Source of the DNA: Cardinalis cardinalis
Lineage: Eukaryota > Chordata > Aves > Passeriformes > Cardinalidae
Assembly (NCBI GenBank): GCA_014549065.1
Contig: JACDOX010000034.1
Coordinates: 5,093,065 to 5,157,064, forward strand
DNA: 64,000 nucleotides
Reading direction: 5' to 3'
Within the stretch, counting starts at the first letter, position 1. The number at the start of each line of letters is the position of its first letter. The notes under the pieces were generated by a model. It made no database searches, had not been told where the DNA came from, and saw nothing but the letters and a program-made list of their open reading frames with translations. The translations under genes were made by a program, and so were the position numbers. Below, one piece after another: positions 1 through 12,276 of this stretch.

Positions 1-1639
1 AGAAAGTAAACATGAGACAAAAAGGAGTAATGATTCTGTGCCAGAGAAGGAGGACAGGAAAAGTCACCTCTTGGGGTCTGGCACTATGATTCTGCAAAGT
101 ACAAAATGAAGGTTTGAACATGAAGATTGAAATTAGTTCTCTTTAGATTCCTGCACTTCACCTAATACCTTGACTTAAACTTACACACTCAGAACAATTT
201 TACATGAGCCACCAATTTTTCTGAATTTCTTTAAACCCACACTACACTAAGTGAAGATGAACTTGTTGATCATTTCACCTTTGTGTGATATGATGGGGAA
301 TTGCCAACTGAGGTTTCCTTCTAGCTAGGATTTATCTCAGTGACCCAATATGTGACCCGTGGCAAAGTTTAAAAGTTTTTGCATACTTTTTGAGAGTGTG
401 TATATGCAACTGGCATGTAATCTACCATGCCTTTCTTCCATAATAGTGAGATAAAAGAGGTGCATGATAGATTAATTAACAGTGCCACATCATAAGCATT
501 ATCATCATTCATTTGAACCTTTAAAGGGTATGAGAGTGGATGGACATATTCTGAAATTTTTATGTGAGAGCTTTCCAGAGATGATTTGTCCCTCTGAATA
601 AAAAGCGTTGCTGTTGGTTCTCTGACTTATGACTGGACTTAATGGCATGTTTTGCCTTCATCTTAAGAGAACTAATAGCTCCTCAAGGGTTACATTCTCA
701 GGATGAGATTTTCAGAGGAGATCAGGAATTTTGAATTGTATGATATCCAAGGGGCAGTTTATTTTCAGGGAAACATTTTTGATTTTTAGTACTGTCATCC
801 TGGTTACATCCCATCAGCTAACTACTAGAAGATGAGCACTAGATCCCTGTTTGTCCACTTTGCTTAAATGTTAGCTTGCTCTCTGGCTGGTGTAGACTGC
901 TCTGAGTAGAGTTTTCCCAAAAGAACTCCTTGGTTCCTCCTGTTGTGAAGAGTTTGCCACCTACACTTGACAAGATAGATGTCTTGATTTATTACTCTAT
1001 TTAATCTGTACAAGTTTACACATAATAATGTATATACAGAGGGAGCTTAGATAACATTACCAAAGGCCACACATTAACTGAAATTATTTAATCTTCTTTT
1101 TCCTCAAAGCCTACAGAAAGCACTAAAGATGTTCTAACTATCCTGACCCAAATCAGTAACACTATGACAAAACAGCCTGTTGGAATGGGTTGATCCATGC
1201 ATGACTCCTTGTTATGCAAACTCAATACACCTGTGTGGCATAATAATGGATTTTACACATCTGAAACACTAGAGTAACTGTAAAGATTGCTGTAGTTGTA
1301 ATGAACACAAAATAGTAGGTAATGAATTTACTAAATCACAGGGATTATTTAAAATCTGAATAATTTTACTATCAAGCCAGGTCCCCATGTTAATAATGGG
1401 ACACCTGAGTAATACTGTGACAAAAGACATTTAAGGCAATATTTAAATGTGAGGTAGAATTTCTTAAGTCATTCTTGAAATATGACATNTTGTTTTTATT
1501 GCCCTTAGAAAAAGTTAAGAAATTAATGCAATTTTCTCCTCTCTAATGTCTAATAATCTATTCTGTTTTCAACCTCCAACTTTATCTGATCCAATGATGT
1601 TTACCTTAAAAATAAAAGACAGGAAAACAGACTCTGTCT

Positions 1640-1720
1640 TAGAATTATAAAACAACAGAATTTCTAAGGTTGGAAAAGACCTCTAAAATCATCTCCTATA
1701 GAAAGACAAAGGTTCTCAGC
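1640..1720 (-). mobile_element. CR1 LINE 3' end relic
   Basis: The stretch with AAGGTTGGAAAAGACCTCTA followed by AAATCATC is the complement of the usual bird CR1 3' end. It is short and degraded, so the boundaries are approximate. Confidence 0.6.
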
Positions 1721-2406
1721 ACTTGACATTTACACAGATAAAGAAACACAAGAAGTCAGTTTCTCAAAAGCTAATGAATGATAGGATTCTTCACACTACC
1801 CTGCTCCTGAGGCAGTGCAATTATACTCCAAAGTTATCTACAAATTATCTGTGATGGTATAATGAGAGACAGATTTAAGAATATTTACTCATAATTCTGG
1901 AGCAATTTTCAAGCCCCTGGTTATTGCTTCCACACTTGATTTGATTATTTAGGTTCTCAAATTTGTTATTACTCACTTCAACCCTATCCATCTGGAGGTA
2001 CTGCTCATTAAATGAGCTTCCAGGTTCTTGGGCATTTTGTTTGTGATTACAAAAGTGGACATTGTTACTGATGGTGTTAATGCTGTTCTCCCTAGAAACA
2101 AGGCTGTTAAAAAGCACATGATAACAACACCATCATCTATTACAGTTCTTTTAAGATGATGCTAATAACCTGAGAGGAAAAAAAACCAGAATNTTCAGAA
2201 AATATTATCCACATTTCCTAGAAATTCCTTCTTTCCATGACCTTATTGGGTAGATTCCAGATGAGAAAAATGCATTTTCCATTTCCTTACTTCCTATTAT
2301 GGTTGTTTTGAGCCCATAATGATAAATATACTAGCAGTCACATCAATACACATCAGATCATAAATTCTTTTGCTTGACTACACACAGTCAACAATACCTG
2401 AGGCTC

Positions 2407-2431
2407 TAATAATAATAATAATAATAATAAT
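2407..2431. repeat. AAT trinucleotide microsatellite
   Basis: About eight uninterrupted TAA/AAT units, followed by an imperfect AATAATAAC. It is intronic and a plausible length polymorphism. Confidence 0.95.
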
Positions 2432-5400
2432 AGAAATAATAACTGTTTTGAAAGATAAACAAGTTTTAAAAGTATACTTTTGCCCTAATGACTTTTCAGT
2501 CTAGCAAGACAAAGCCAGAAGAGGAATGAATGAAGAAAAACATATGAATCTCTCTTAGATGACTCACCAGTTAATATTATCCTACAGGAAGAAGAAATGT
2601 TTATAGAGCCCTGGAGATAGAAGACTCAAAACCAAGCCTGAGTGTAACATACTGGTCTGGTCTGAGCAAGACATTCCAGGTGGTTTGGGATGCAAAACGT
2701 AGCATGTAAATAAAAAAAGAAGAGTGACTGGAAAAGAATATTTAATCATATAGTTGGGAAGGGACCATGGGTCTAGAACACTTCAAAACATCAGTCTGCA
2801 CCTATTGAAGCCCCAGCCTGGCACCTAGAGATCCTGCTGAGAGGTTGAGCCTTTTGCTGTCACCTACTCCTTCCCATTTTTCTAATGAAAATTCTTCTTC
2901 TAATGCAGTTTCTCACTTCAGGATACTTAACTTTCTGTTTACGACTAAATCAAAGTCAAGAATATGTAGAGTCAGGGATTATGTGTTGGTGCATTTCTGT
3001 ACAGAACCTGAAATAAACAGACCTCAGGCCTGACTGACTTATCTAACTGTAGCATTTGTGAAAATAGGAAAAAACCCTTTTCAAGTGCATACTAGATTAG
3101 TGACAGAGACTGGTCTCACTGTACGCAGTAGCTTAATACCACAGTAAGGGAGACTGATGAATAATAAACTTCAAATCAGGAAATAGGAAGACAGAAGTGA
3201 AAGTAACTCTGTAACTGGAAAAAGAGAGCCCAGGCTGGACAGGGCATCGAATTTTGGTCTTCCTTGTTCAATCAGAACACATATTGTGGTCTCTTGTTGT
3301 CTTTCTGACAAGAAAAACCCTTTCATGTTAGAGAAGCATATACTCATGTATACAAGGAGGGAAAACAGGTCAAATAATGCATTGAAAAAAGGGGACACAC
3401 AACTCATTAGAGACCTGTTGCATCATACAAAGTCAGAAAGCAGGGTTGCAAGCACTGCATATAAGAAGAAACTAAGTAGGACCAGACCACTGTGGCAGTA
3501 AAATCTCAAGTGCAGCCTTACCAGCTGCAATACAGAAAACAATGGGAGACTGCAAAACCACACAGGTATTTTTGATCTGCCATCTGTGCAAAAGACCACA
3601 GCAGGCAACAGGTGCCTCAAGCAGGGATGAAGTAACTTACACTCTATAATGCACAGGTAAGCAGTAGCTTGAAATTTATCTTAGCAGGGTAAATTACCCA
3701 TGCAGAGAGTCCAACACTGTCTTGACTTGAGTATTTCTGGTGTCAAACCCAGCAGCTTAAAAATAGTTTCTCTGCCTTACACTTGGTCCTGCATACATTC
3801 ATTGGTTAGCAGAGTTATGAACACAGGAGGCATTTCTACTGCATGATCAAGTTGTAATTACCATGATTCCTACATCCTTCAGAGCCAAAAAATCCCCCCA
3901 AAAAACAAAGTCTAATCTACAGTTTTAAATCAGCCTTCATGTTCATAAAATGCAGCTAAATAATAGCTGGTTCTGAAATGAAAAATCATACTCAGACTTA
4001 AGCAGCACTGTAAGAAAAGCTGAGCTATTACTGATTTCTTCCTCATTCTGCCTGCTAACCTCCCATTTTCCATTTTCCTTGCTCCTGTTGCTCTTCTGCC
4101 TTCTTATGAAGGCTGAAGTAGAGGAGCTATTCAGCCTTTCAGTGTTTTCAGCTTTGTTATCCCCTCTCCACATCCATTACCAAACTGCTACTTTTTCCTT
4201 TGTCAGATTTTTGCTTCTTACATGCTTTTTATATACAGATGGCACAGGCTCTGAAGGAAAAACAGGGGAGAGTTTGAAAGAAGGAAGTAATACAAAATAA
4301 GAAAAGGAACAGGGTTGAAGATGAAATGATGCTGGACTGGTGAAGGAGTCATTGCTTTCAACTTAGGGCACTGGCTTAAGAACATTCCAGACACTTCTTT
4401 TATACTTTTCTTCCTTAAATTATTGCCCTGATCTTTTCACATCCCTTTCGTCCCCTGCCACCCTCCTTTTTGTTCATCTTACAGTTCATGGTACTACACA
4501 AAACGAGAGCCTTGATTCCTGAAAGCTGCTTCTCTCACAAAATCAGTAGGCCTTTCCAGGAGAGCTCTCTCTTTCTCTCTCCTGCTAGATCTGCCAGAGA
4601 GGACAGACACATTCCACGGCCACACATTTCAGCATGTTGGCATCTTCCTTTACCTCTGTGCTACTTTAGGCTACTACTTCCGGATTCACGATTGACATAT
4701 TTTTTTTCATGGCTCAACAGTTCTGGTAAGTTGTGGGTTTATCAGTGAGTAAAGCAATGATCTCTAAATCTCTGTTCTGTCTCGAAGAATTTTAGAAGTT
4801 GGCATAGGGAGAAGAGAGAGAGATGTTTTCATACATCTACTTACTTATCTGCTTTGTCTATTAATTGTAAGGAAAGTATGTACAGAAGATACTGCTTCCT
4901 AGACAAACACTTACTGGAACATTCTAAATTCTTTTAATATAAGAATGAATAAAATTAATGAAATAAATGCAAACAATTGTGAAGAAAATGCCAATACTTT
5001 CTGCTGCACACTACCAAGAAGAAAGGTCAACAGTTTCTCCAGACACACACTGAGGCATGGAAGGTGTGATGGTGAAGACAGAAATCCTGATCAAGTTAAT
5101 CTTGGACTTTTTAAAGTAGATGTTATTCCAGAGCTGCCTATATGAGCAAATTACCATAAACCAGCAGGTTTGCTACTCTGCTGAAGCCGTTTCATACAAA
5201 CAGCTGTATGGAGAAAATACATCACCCTCATCCTAACTTAAATACTGGTAATTTTCTCTTGTATCTGTATCCTTAAGCAGACAGCTGACCTGAGCCTCTC
5301 TCACTATTCCCCGAGGGGAGAGAATAACCAGACTGGCTGCTATTCTCTGTGAAATTTAGCTTTCTTTTGAAGAAAGGATGAGCTTGGTAAACCAAAAAAA

Positions 5401-5523
5401 TTTCACATGCCACATGATGCTCTCCAAAAGGCATAGAAAAAAGCTCCAACACTTATTTTCAATCCCTGAGGCCAGCAAAATAGAAAGGATTTTACAGGAT
5501 GTCAAACAGTTTGTAGCACTTAC

Positions 5524-5586
5524 CGTCCTGAAGAAACTTGTTTAAGTGAACTAGCGCTTTCGAACAACTGCGCTCTTGCAGCCACT
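5524..5586 (-). CDS. ARHGAP42: ARHGAP42 coding exon, linker to SH3 (about residues 799-818); last exon recognised in the window
   Basis: 63 bases, phase 2 to phase 2. It codes VAARAQLFESASSLKQVSSG with split Val before and split Arg after. The human counterpart reads VAAKAQLFENVGSPKPVSSG, so flanks match and the middle has changed. The donor is GTAAGT and the acceptor ATTTTCAG. About 55 residues remain to the human C-terminus, all of the SH3 domain. I looked for the expected SH3 signatures in bases 1-5523 on the minus strand and found none, so those exons should lie beyond base 1. Confidence 0.92.
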
Positions 5587-6672
5587 CTGAAAATAAATGC
5601 AAAGCCTTGCTTTACACACACTAGTTTCACTTCTAATCATTTAAAGACATGGACACATTTGAATTTTCTTTTTTTTAAATTATTCATTTACATTCCTATT
5701 TACCAGACTTTTTAAGGGTGTAACCTAACTGGGGCAAGAGACTTCCACATGCTCCGGTGCCATGCTGAGTTACCAATGGAAACCTCAACCTCTTGTGTTT
5801 AAAAATGTATTCATGGATGGCCAATAGATGTATTGGAAATGCTTTTACTGAAAATCTAGCCCTATTATGCTGGTACTCTGAGCTCTGCAGAATTCTCTGC
5901 TTAAGTAAGACACAGGAGTCTGTGAAATGACTACGGTGACCCTTCCAGATACAAAGTGGAGAGGCTGAATGATACCCTGCAGTATTTGAAAAACTTCTTG
6001 ATGCTCTGCAGATTTGGAAATACTTGCTCATTGGGACAGATATTCTGGGTCAAAGTCAGAATAGGAGAGATCTTCTGACTTGTCAGTCTTCTGAAAGCAC
6101 TGAGAAACATTATTAACCCAAATCTCAATAGGCTAAATCATAATCTCTATTGCTTAGAAGTATCTTCCTTTCAGTATTAAAGAAATAAAACTAAACAAAA
6201 AACAAACCAAATCAAACCCCAGCTGTTAAAAATCAACTATTTATCATGCAGCAACTGAAGACACTTCAGAGCTGAAGGTTTGTTTTCTTTTTCCTTCCGC
6301 CCATTTTCGACTTCCACAAATAAAATCTGCTGATTTTTCCGAGATAACAGCATAGACAGTAAATAGCATTTCTGCTATTTTCTTAAATATTAAATTCCAG
6401 AAGAACCAGAGATAGTAATACCAGTCATTTTCCTAGGAAATATTTCTACCTTGTCTCCAGTCTAATAAAGTCAATGGTAGTCTTTCAACTGACTTAAACA
6501 GACTTTGTGCCATCTCCTCTTAACAAAACTAAATAAATAATTAACAAATGCAGAAATATTAAAATCAAGTATTCATGCATACTTTTTCAATTACTTGNGA
6601 ACATTTCTGGAATCACTTTATAATAGGCAATACTGAAACAACACAAATCTCTAAAGGGCCTTAATGACTTAC
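5587..6672 (-). other. ARHGAP42 intron, 1.1 kb
   Basis: Contains a 111-codon minus-strand open frame (5696-6031) without recognisable motif and an A/C-rich tract near 6180-6215. Nothing else was recognised. Confidence 0.75.
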
Positions 6673-6829
6673 ACAGATCCTGGTCTTTGATAGCCATTAC
6701 TGGATGCAGCATCTAATCTTAATCTCCTGCACATTTTGGGAGGCAAGTCAGGGTTTGGTGGAGCCTTTAGTGTATCTTTGGTATCTGTTGAAGATAAGCT
6801 CTGTATAGATCCACTGCAGCTTTTGTTAC
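6673..6829 (-). CDS. ARHGAP42: ARHGAP42 coding exon, linker before SH3 (about residues 747-797)
   Basis: 157 bases, phase 1 to phase 2. It codes NKSCSGSIQSLSSTDTK, then PPNPDLPPKMCRRLRLD and ends GYQRPGS with a split Val. Human reads YSGSIQSLTSVGSKETPKA over the first part, so this half has drifted, while PNPDLPPKMCRRLRLD is nearly unchanged. The conserved proline plus basic stretch suggests a protein-binding site (inference). The acceptor is ACCTTTAG-like, reading CTTTAG, and the donor GTAAGT. Confidence 0.94.
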
Positions 6830-7870
6830 CTAAAGAAAACATCAAATTATAGGGAACATTAAAGCTGATTTGAATTTGTTACAAAACATGTATAACTGCG
6901 GAAAGCAAAGGTTGTGCTGTTGTTGTTGAGTTGGTTTTTTTTCTTTTTTTTAGGAGTCAAGACAGGTCGAGAAACTACTTACTAAGAGCAAGAAAAGCCA
7001 TCTTTCAGACAAAAAGCCAAGAGAAAAGAAACAACAGAAAGAATGAGGAAATGACACAAAAATTGAGAAGGCTAAAAAATTACATTGCAATTACATGGCT
7101 AGATAGTACAATCACTAAAAAGTGACAATAAAAGCATTCATAAAGCAGCACTTTGCATAAAATTGAAAAAAAACCACAGGGATATGTTTCTCAGGAAGCC
7201 AACCGATCAAAGCTGATCAAAGCAGTGTGAAATCAGACCACAATAATTTGTGTGAATTAACATTTCGATATCCACAAAAGCTTCATGCAGTTTAAAAAAT
7301 ATACTTAGGAGTTAATGACCATAATTTGCCTTAAATAATTGCCACTGTAACTTGATAAACCAAATCTATATGTTTACAGACTATAAAGAACACAAAAGAA
7401 ATCCTTTTAATGAATGTAAGCCATGTCCACATGTGTTCTTATCAGTGGATTGCTGCCTTGTTTCCATGGATGTTCTGCAAGATGAAAACTGCATCTGCTT
7501 CTCTCCTTATGCCAAAGACCAACCAATGCCTAATAATGCTTTATATGCTGTGATAATACAGAGATCCCAAAATATAAGCACAATACCTCTAATAGTAATA
7601 TTTCTAACCTATAGTATTATTCTGTATCAAATTATAGTTGAATTGTAGGAGGATCTAAATTTGAGAAATATTTTTTTTAAGCTGTGTGGACTGTGCAGCT
7701 TATAAGCAATGGAAATATGTCAGAAGCAGTTTGAAAACTGAAACAACATACCACAAAAATTAAAAGCAAGCAAACAAACAAGACTAATGAGTATCACTAG
7801 CTTTCAGANCCAGCTCGTGTTTTCTGACACATTAGTTAACACTGATGTGATAAAAGACTTTGGAAATTAC
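6830..7870 (-). other. ARHGAP42 intron, 1.0 kb
   Basis: AT-rich sequence. A 98-codon plus-strand open frame (7352-7648) has no family resemblance. Nothing else was recognised. Confidence 0.75.
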
Positions 7871-8251
7871 CTTCAGCTGATGGAATTGATCTAAGGGAAG
7901 ATGCTGAAGACCTTTTTAGCCCAGACAGACTGNAGGAACTCTTTTTGGTCAGGTCTGTTGGTGGAGAGGCATTTTCTGGTCCAGTGACGGAAGCTACACT
8001 TTGGCAGTCTGATTCCACATCTGTTTTGGTTGCATCCTCCTTTGATGAGGATTCTGGACTTGTAGTCCACAGGCCTGAACTTTTCTGGCCATTAGAAGAA
8101 GAGGGAGAGGCAATCCATGGAATCCCTCCTGATTTCTCCCTTGGCTGTGAGGGCGTGCACTTGGTGGTGCTGTTCTGCTCTGAGGAGTGAGAAGACAGAG
8201 ATTCGATGCTGCCCATGGGAGTGCTGTCGGGGCTACTGCTGTACGAGTCAC
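7871..8251 (-). CDS. ARHGAP42: ARHGAP42 coding exon, long Ser/Thr-rich disordered linker (about residues 620-745)
   Basis: 381 bases, the largest exon here, phase 1 at both ends, so skipping it would keep the frame. It starts DSYSSSPDSTPMGSIESL, includes EKSGGIPWIASPSSSNGQ and ends SSLRSIPSAE. Serine, threonine and proline dominate, with many SP and TP sites; no fold is expected. The N at 7933 falls in a TNC codon (Phe, Ser, Tyr or Cys); human has Tyr there. Divergence from human clusters in KCTPSQ, GPENASPPT and TKKSS. Acceptor CTCCCTAG, donor GTAATT. Plus-strand open frames over this exon are shadows. Confidence 0.97.
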
Positions 8252-10165
8252 CTAGGGAGGAGGCAGGGGAAGGGAGAGAGAGTGAAAAACATAATCTGCA
8301 TTTTCTAATCATGTACATTTCCTTCATGCCACGTTTAGCTCTTTTGTACCATGTTATCAAATTCATTAATTTGTGGTTTCCTGCATGAAGAACACAACCC
8401 TTTTTTTCTATTTACAAATTGAAGACTCACATTGTCCATTTACAGAGCATTAGTCCCTTGAAAGTTGCAAGATCGCCTGATGCATTTTTTGTTAGATGCA
8501 ATATCTATAATTTTTTATCATTCCCTACCATACAAAACCTTTATCCTTTTCTCACCCCATAAGGATTTCCTTTATTTCCTGCAATATAATTGTGTCCATG
8601 CTTCATTTAAATGATGACTTAAAACCATCTTGCACTCTGAAAAAGTTATTGCTAGAAGCCTTGGCTCCCTCTTACCAGCCACACCTAGAGATATTTGGTA
8701 AGAAGAGTACTTCTGCTTCTACCTCAGGTTTCAGGGCACAAGTGAGATACTAACTGGAACTTGTTTACACAAGTGCTAAGTTTCAGCTAATAAGCAAAAC
8801 ACAAATGGAGAGCTGTTGGATCAGACCTAGTGGCAATCAAACTGCCACCAAATGTAGCATCACAGAAGTCATACAATCATTTGGGTTGCAAACGACCCCC
8901 AGGATCATTGAATCCAACCTTTCACTGAACACCACCATGTCAACTGAAGCATGGCACTGAATGCCATGTCATTTCTTGAATACTTTGAGGGGTGGAGACT
9001 CCACCACTTCCCTGGTAAGTCTGTTTCAATGCTTGACAAGCCTGTCAGTGTGGAAATTCTTCCAACCTGAAGCTCTCCTGGCATAGCCTGAAGAAGCTTG
9101 CATACACTCTGTGAAATATTTGCACAGAAATATCCCTTTTTTCATATTGGCATTCATTCATTGCAGCTACACAGTGAAAAACACCTGAAACTTGCCCAGT
9201 TTATCCTCTGGTGAGTGTAACTGACTTTTCCTTTATAACTTCTTACTTCGGACCCCATGTCATTCACACTGGCAATCCATGTGCAGGGAGCTATTGTTAT
9301 TTACTATTTAAACTCTGCCTGGCTGGAAACAAGTAACATAGGCCTATGGAAAGTGCAGCAGCAGTGCAAGAATACACTGAGGATAGATTTTTTAATATTA
9401 CAGATTTCAGAATTACTACAGATCCTCAAGAACAGATGCACTTTAGCTGTGGACTAACTTACTGATCCAGTCTAGGCTAAATCTTTTTGAGGAACCAAGG
9501 GACACAGAAATTCTTTAGGAAGTCTGTTGCAGCAGCGCAATTGTTAACGACTTAAGCTTTTATAATGTTTCAACACTCCTTACAAGTCCAGCCAGTAAGT
9601 AAAAAAGTGGTGAACCCAATGGATAAGAATGAATGAAGTAAAAATTTTTAATTACATCTATAAAAAATTAAGTAAGCATTCTAAACACGCAGTTGATTAT
9701 AGATAAAACTCCCTGCTGTTAACCTGTAAACCATATGATGAGTATACTGCTTCTCCCAGGAATATTAGAGTTGGTTTCCATTCCAGAAAACCTAAGAAAG
9801 TTTCAGTGATTTTGGCAGCTGAGGCAGTGGCTGACTTTGAAGGAACGACCACAGTTTCAGGCATGTGAAAAAAGCCAAGCGATGGTTTTGATCTCCTATC
9901 CTTGACTGAATTACATTTGTTATAGGAGGATATAATGTTTAAAAGATGTTGAAAACTGTATGCAACACAAGACTTGCCTATAACCAAACATCTTTCCTTA
10001 CTCAGAAGTGAGGAACGCAGCCAGTCAAGAGTGCTGCTGTGACTCACAGAGGTTAAAAAGCTGATGCCTATGATCATTGGAATACAGTATCTATAGGATA
10101 TTATTCAGGCAAAGTTAAAAGATAACATAAAAAGCAAGATAACCAGTATGGAATGACAAACTTAC
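8252..10165 (-). other. ARHGAP42 intron, 1.9 kb, with a CR1 3' fragment
   Basis: A degraded minus-strand CR1 3' end lies at about 8862-9090. The 126-codon minus-strand open frame at 9697-10077 shows no recognisable domain and ends outside any splice junction used here. Confidence 0.75.
8862..9090 (-). mobile_element. CR1 LINE 3' fragment
   Basis: It reads as the complement of a CR1 3' region: a TCATACAATCATTTGGGTTG start, then a CCAGGATCATTGAATCCAAC block and a GGAGACTCCACCACTTCCCT block. It is in the same orientation as ARHGAP42 and clearly diverged, so it is an old copy. CR1 copies are usually truncated at the 5' end, which fits the length of about 230 bases. Confidence 0.85.
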
Positions 10166-10310
10166 TGTCAGGATCTGCTAGACATGGCGTGTACCTTCCT
10201 TTGGGTTTACGTGAGCCTGTGGAGAGACAAATTGCTCTTGTTCTTCTTGAACTCGATCGGGACTGAGGCTGGGGAAGAGGAATATTGGGGTCTGGTGCAG
10301 TGTGAAATAT
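10166..10310 (-). CDS. ARHGAP42: ARHGAP42 coding exon, proline/arginine linker after the GAP domain (about residues 571-618)
   Basis: 145 bases, phase 0 to phase 1. It starts IFHTAPDPNIPLPQPQSR, contains the basic run SRRTRAICLSTGSRKPKGR and ends CLADPD. The region is predicted flexible, and PLPQPQSR is a possible SH3-binding proline stretch (inference). The serines near Arg residues could be kinase sites. Human differs at a few positions (PSIP, SGSRR, RKPRGR, CLAEP). The acceptor is CATGCAG and the donor GTAAG. Confidence 0.95.
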
Positions 10311-12116
10311 CTGCATGATTAGAAGAAGAGAAAAAATGGCATTAAACAACAGAGGTACTCTTACACTTTCGTTATTAATCCATTTGTTTTCCTCCCCACT
10401 ATGCTTGAAATTAACACTATCATAGTCTCATAAATTACAAAAGAGTAAAGGCACAGAATATAAGCTTTGCTTTGATCTCATTTTACAACTCAAGAACCAC
10501 AACACTGAGCTGTACTAAATATTTGAATTAATTTGTTGAAATAGATTTATTTTCTATCTCTCCTTAAGAAGGGCTTTACAGTTGAAATTGTAAAAAAATA
10601 GGTGCCTACTAATGACTCTTCTCCAAGAAGTAATATATTTTTTTAAATATTATAACAAAGTTGATTTTTTTTCCTCTGTGTTTCAGAGGAAGTTTTTATA
10701 CATCACAGAAATATGTCACAGTTGTAACTTATTACAATCAAATTTGGATTTCAGAAAACTTTATTTGACCAAACAAGTCAAGTTTAATGAGGAAATACTT
10801 TATGTTTAAGGCATGTCCTGCTTCTTATCTTTTACATACCAGTGCTACCACTGGTCAATTTTGTGCTCCATTACTGCAGAAAAAACTCAATTTTTTACCA
10901 TGCTACGCCAGATGGCATCTCTGAAAGGATTTCTGGGCCCTCTAGCTACATGGGATTCCCAAAAGACGAAGCAACCATGAAAAGACACCTTTGTGCCATT
11001 CATAGAAGTGGAAGAAAGAAAATATACTTTTTATAAAATTTCCTATAGTAGGAAATACTTGGATGGACATCTTGAGATGCTCTCAGAGTATATTAAAACT
11101 GTAGTAAGCACTAGTGAGTAGCACATCAATACAAAAACATTTCTGTAGACAGAGAAATAGAGCAGGAGTGACTTTGGTTGTGCAGTCATAGTCTTTGTGC
11201 TGAATGAGCTCTGATTTTCTGGAGGAGAAATTCAGTATTGGAAAAATGCAATATATATGTTTTGCAATCAGAACCAAGCAGTCTATCAGGTTCATAGCCA
11301 TTTTGAGGCGCCCCAATGAAATATGATACCAAGCTGTACTGTCAGCACCTACTGAACAACCAGTGCAGGGGATCCTGGTATTGACTGGGAACTGCCCCTT
11401 AGCTGAGTAGTATGTGATGAAAGAAATTCAAAGTTTTTTCACCTTGTTTTGTCAGTCATCAGAGGAGATGACATAGCTCAACTAGGATCCCCAGAATAAA
11501 ATTCCTTTTGAGTACTAAGTAAAGGAGGTCTTGAATGTTCGGCTGAATTCTGAAATCCAATAGTTTAAAATTAAAACAAAAAATCTGGGGAGCATTCAGT
11601 GAAGCTGATACCAGCAATGGTAGTGACTGAAAGCAAGTGTGTAAGATTTCCTGCTCAAGTCCTTCTCAACCCTTCTGGTGACTAATCACCATTATGGAGC
11701 TGACATGTCCCCTAAAGACAGCAATGGCCAGAAACACTCTGACCTGATGCACTCAGAGAGGAATCCCTGCATTCACCCAGAGTGAACCTTCATACAATGG
11801 TAACAAGAAAGAGCTGGAACAGCCAGGAGCAAAGTTATGACCTTTTGTTTCTGGACTCAGGAAGCAATCTTCAGAAAGCAACCGAAGATTCAGAGCAATG
11901 CCTTCAAAGCATGGAAAATTATGTCTTGGATCTGTACCTTGCACAGCTATGAAAGACTTGCTAGGAATATAGATTCATAGCATGGAGTGGGAAGAAGCTA
12001 TTATTTCTATTAATGACCTTCTACACATTTTGGACTCTATTCCTAAAGACTTAATGATGGTAATGAAAATGAGAACTTAGTTCCACTTCATAACAAAACA
12101 GATGATTTCTTTCTAC
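10311..12116 (-). other. ARHGAP42 intron, 1.8 kb
   Basis: Nothing beyond short chance open frames was recognised. Confidence 0.75.
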
Positions 12117-12276
12117 CTTTTCATAATGCTCTATCAGAATTTCAACGACGATATTCTGAAACTTAATGTTCATCATAGCAGCCACGGTTTCCTCTTGTGC
12201 TCTCATCAGAGTTGGTCCAAAGATAACACCAAGGTTGGATACAGTCATTAGATTTTGTTGACTGTGCAATGACACC
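12117..12276 (-). CDS. ARHGAP42: ARHGAP42 coding exon, end of RhoGAP domain (about residues 518-570)
   Basis: 160 bases, phase 2 to phase 0. It codes VSLHSQQNLMTVSNLGV through IFGPTLMRAQEETVAAMM to VVEILIEHYEK. NLGVIFGPTL holds the conserved Asn and Pro of the third RhoGAP block, where the Asn helps position the arginine finger and GTPase. All catalytic-core residues expected of an active RhoGAP are therefore present across the exons. I see no clear difference from human in this exon. The acceptor is TTTAAAG and the donor GTAGAA. Confidence 0.97.

Larger units (their letters stand above)
1..5523 (-). other. ARHGAP42 intron after the last visible exon (partial)
   Basis: At least 5.5 kb with no SH3-coding sequence found on the minus strand. 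It holds a short CR1 tail relic near 1640-1720, an AAT microsatellite at 2407-2431 and a pyrimidine-rich tract near 4560-4585. If the SH3 exons are in fact absent from the sequence before base 1, the gene would be truncated; the window cannot tell. Confidence 0.65.

Noticed and set aside
1..5523. Search for the SH3-coding exons and stop codon of ARHGAP42
   Set aside because: No minus-strand match to the expected SH3 signatures was found, so I do not place these exons in the window; a translated search with the human SH3 would decide.
5696..6031. 111-codon minus-strand open frame between the last two visible exons
   Set aside because: No similarity to ARHGAP42 or any family I know; the two flanking exons match the protein without it.
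7945..8308. Plus-strand open frames of 60-81 codons and a -1 minus frame across the linker exon
   Set aside because: They are shadows of the confirmed minus-strand ARHGAP42 exon, with low-complexity translation and no motif.
9697..10077. 126-codon minus-strand open frame in an intron
   Set aside because: No family resemblance, no splice link and no coding-like composition; the flanking exons join directly in phase without it.
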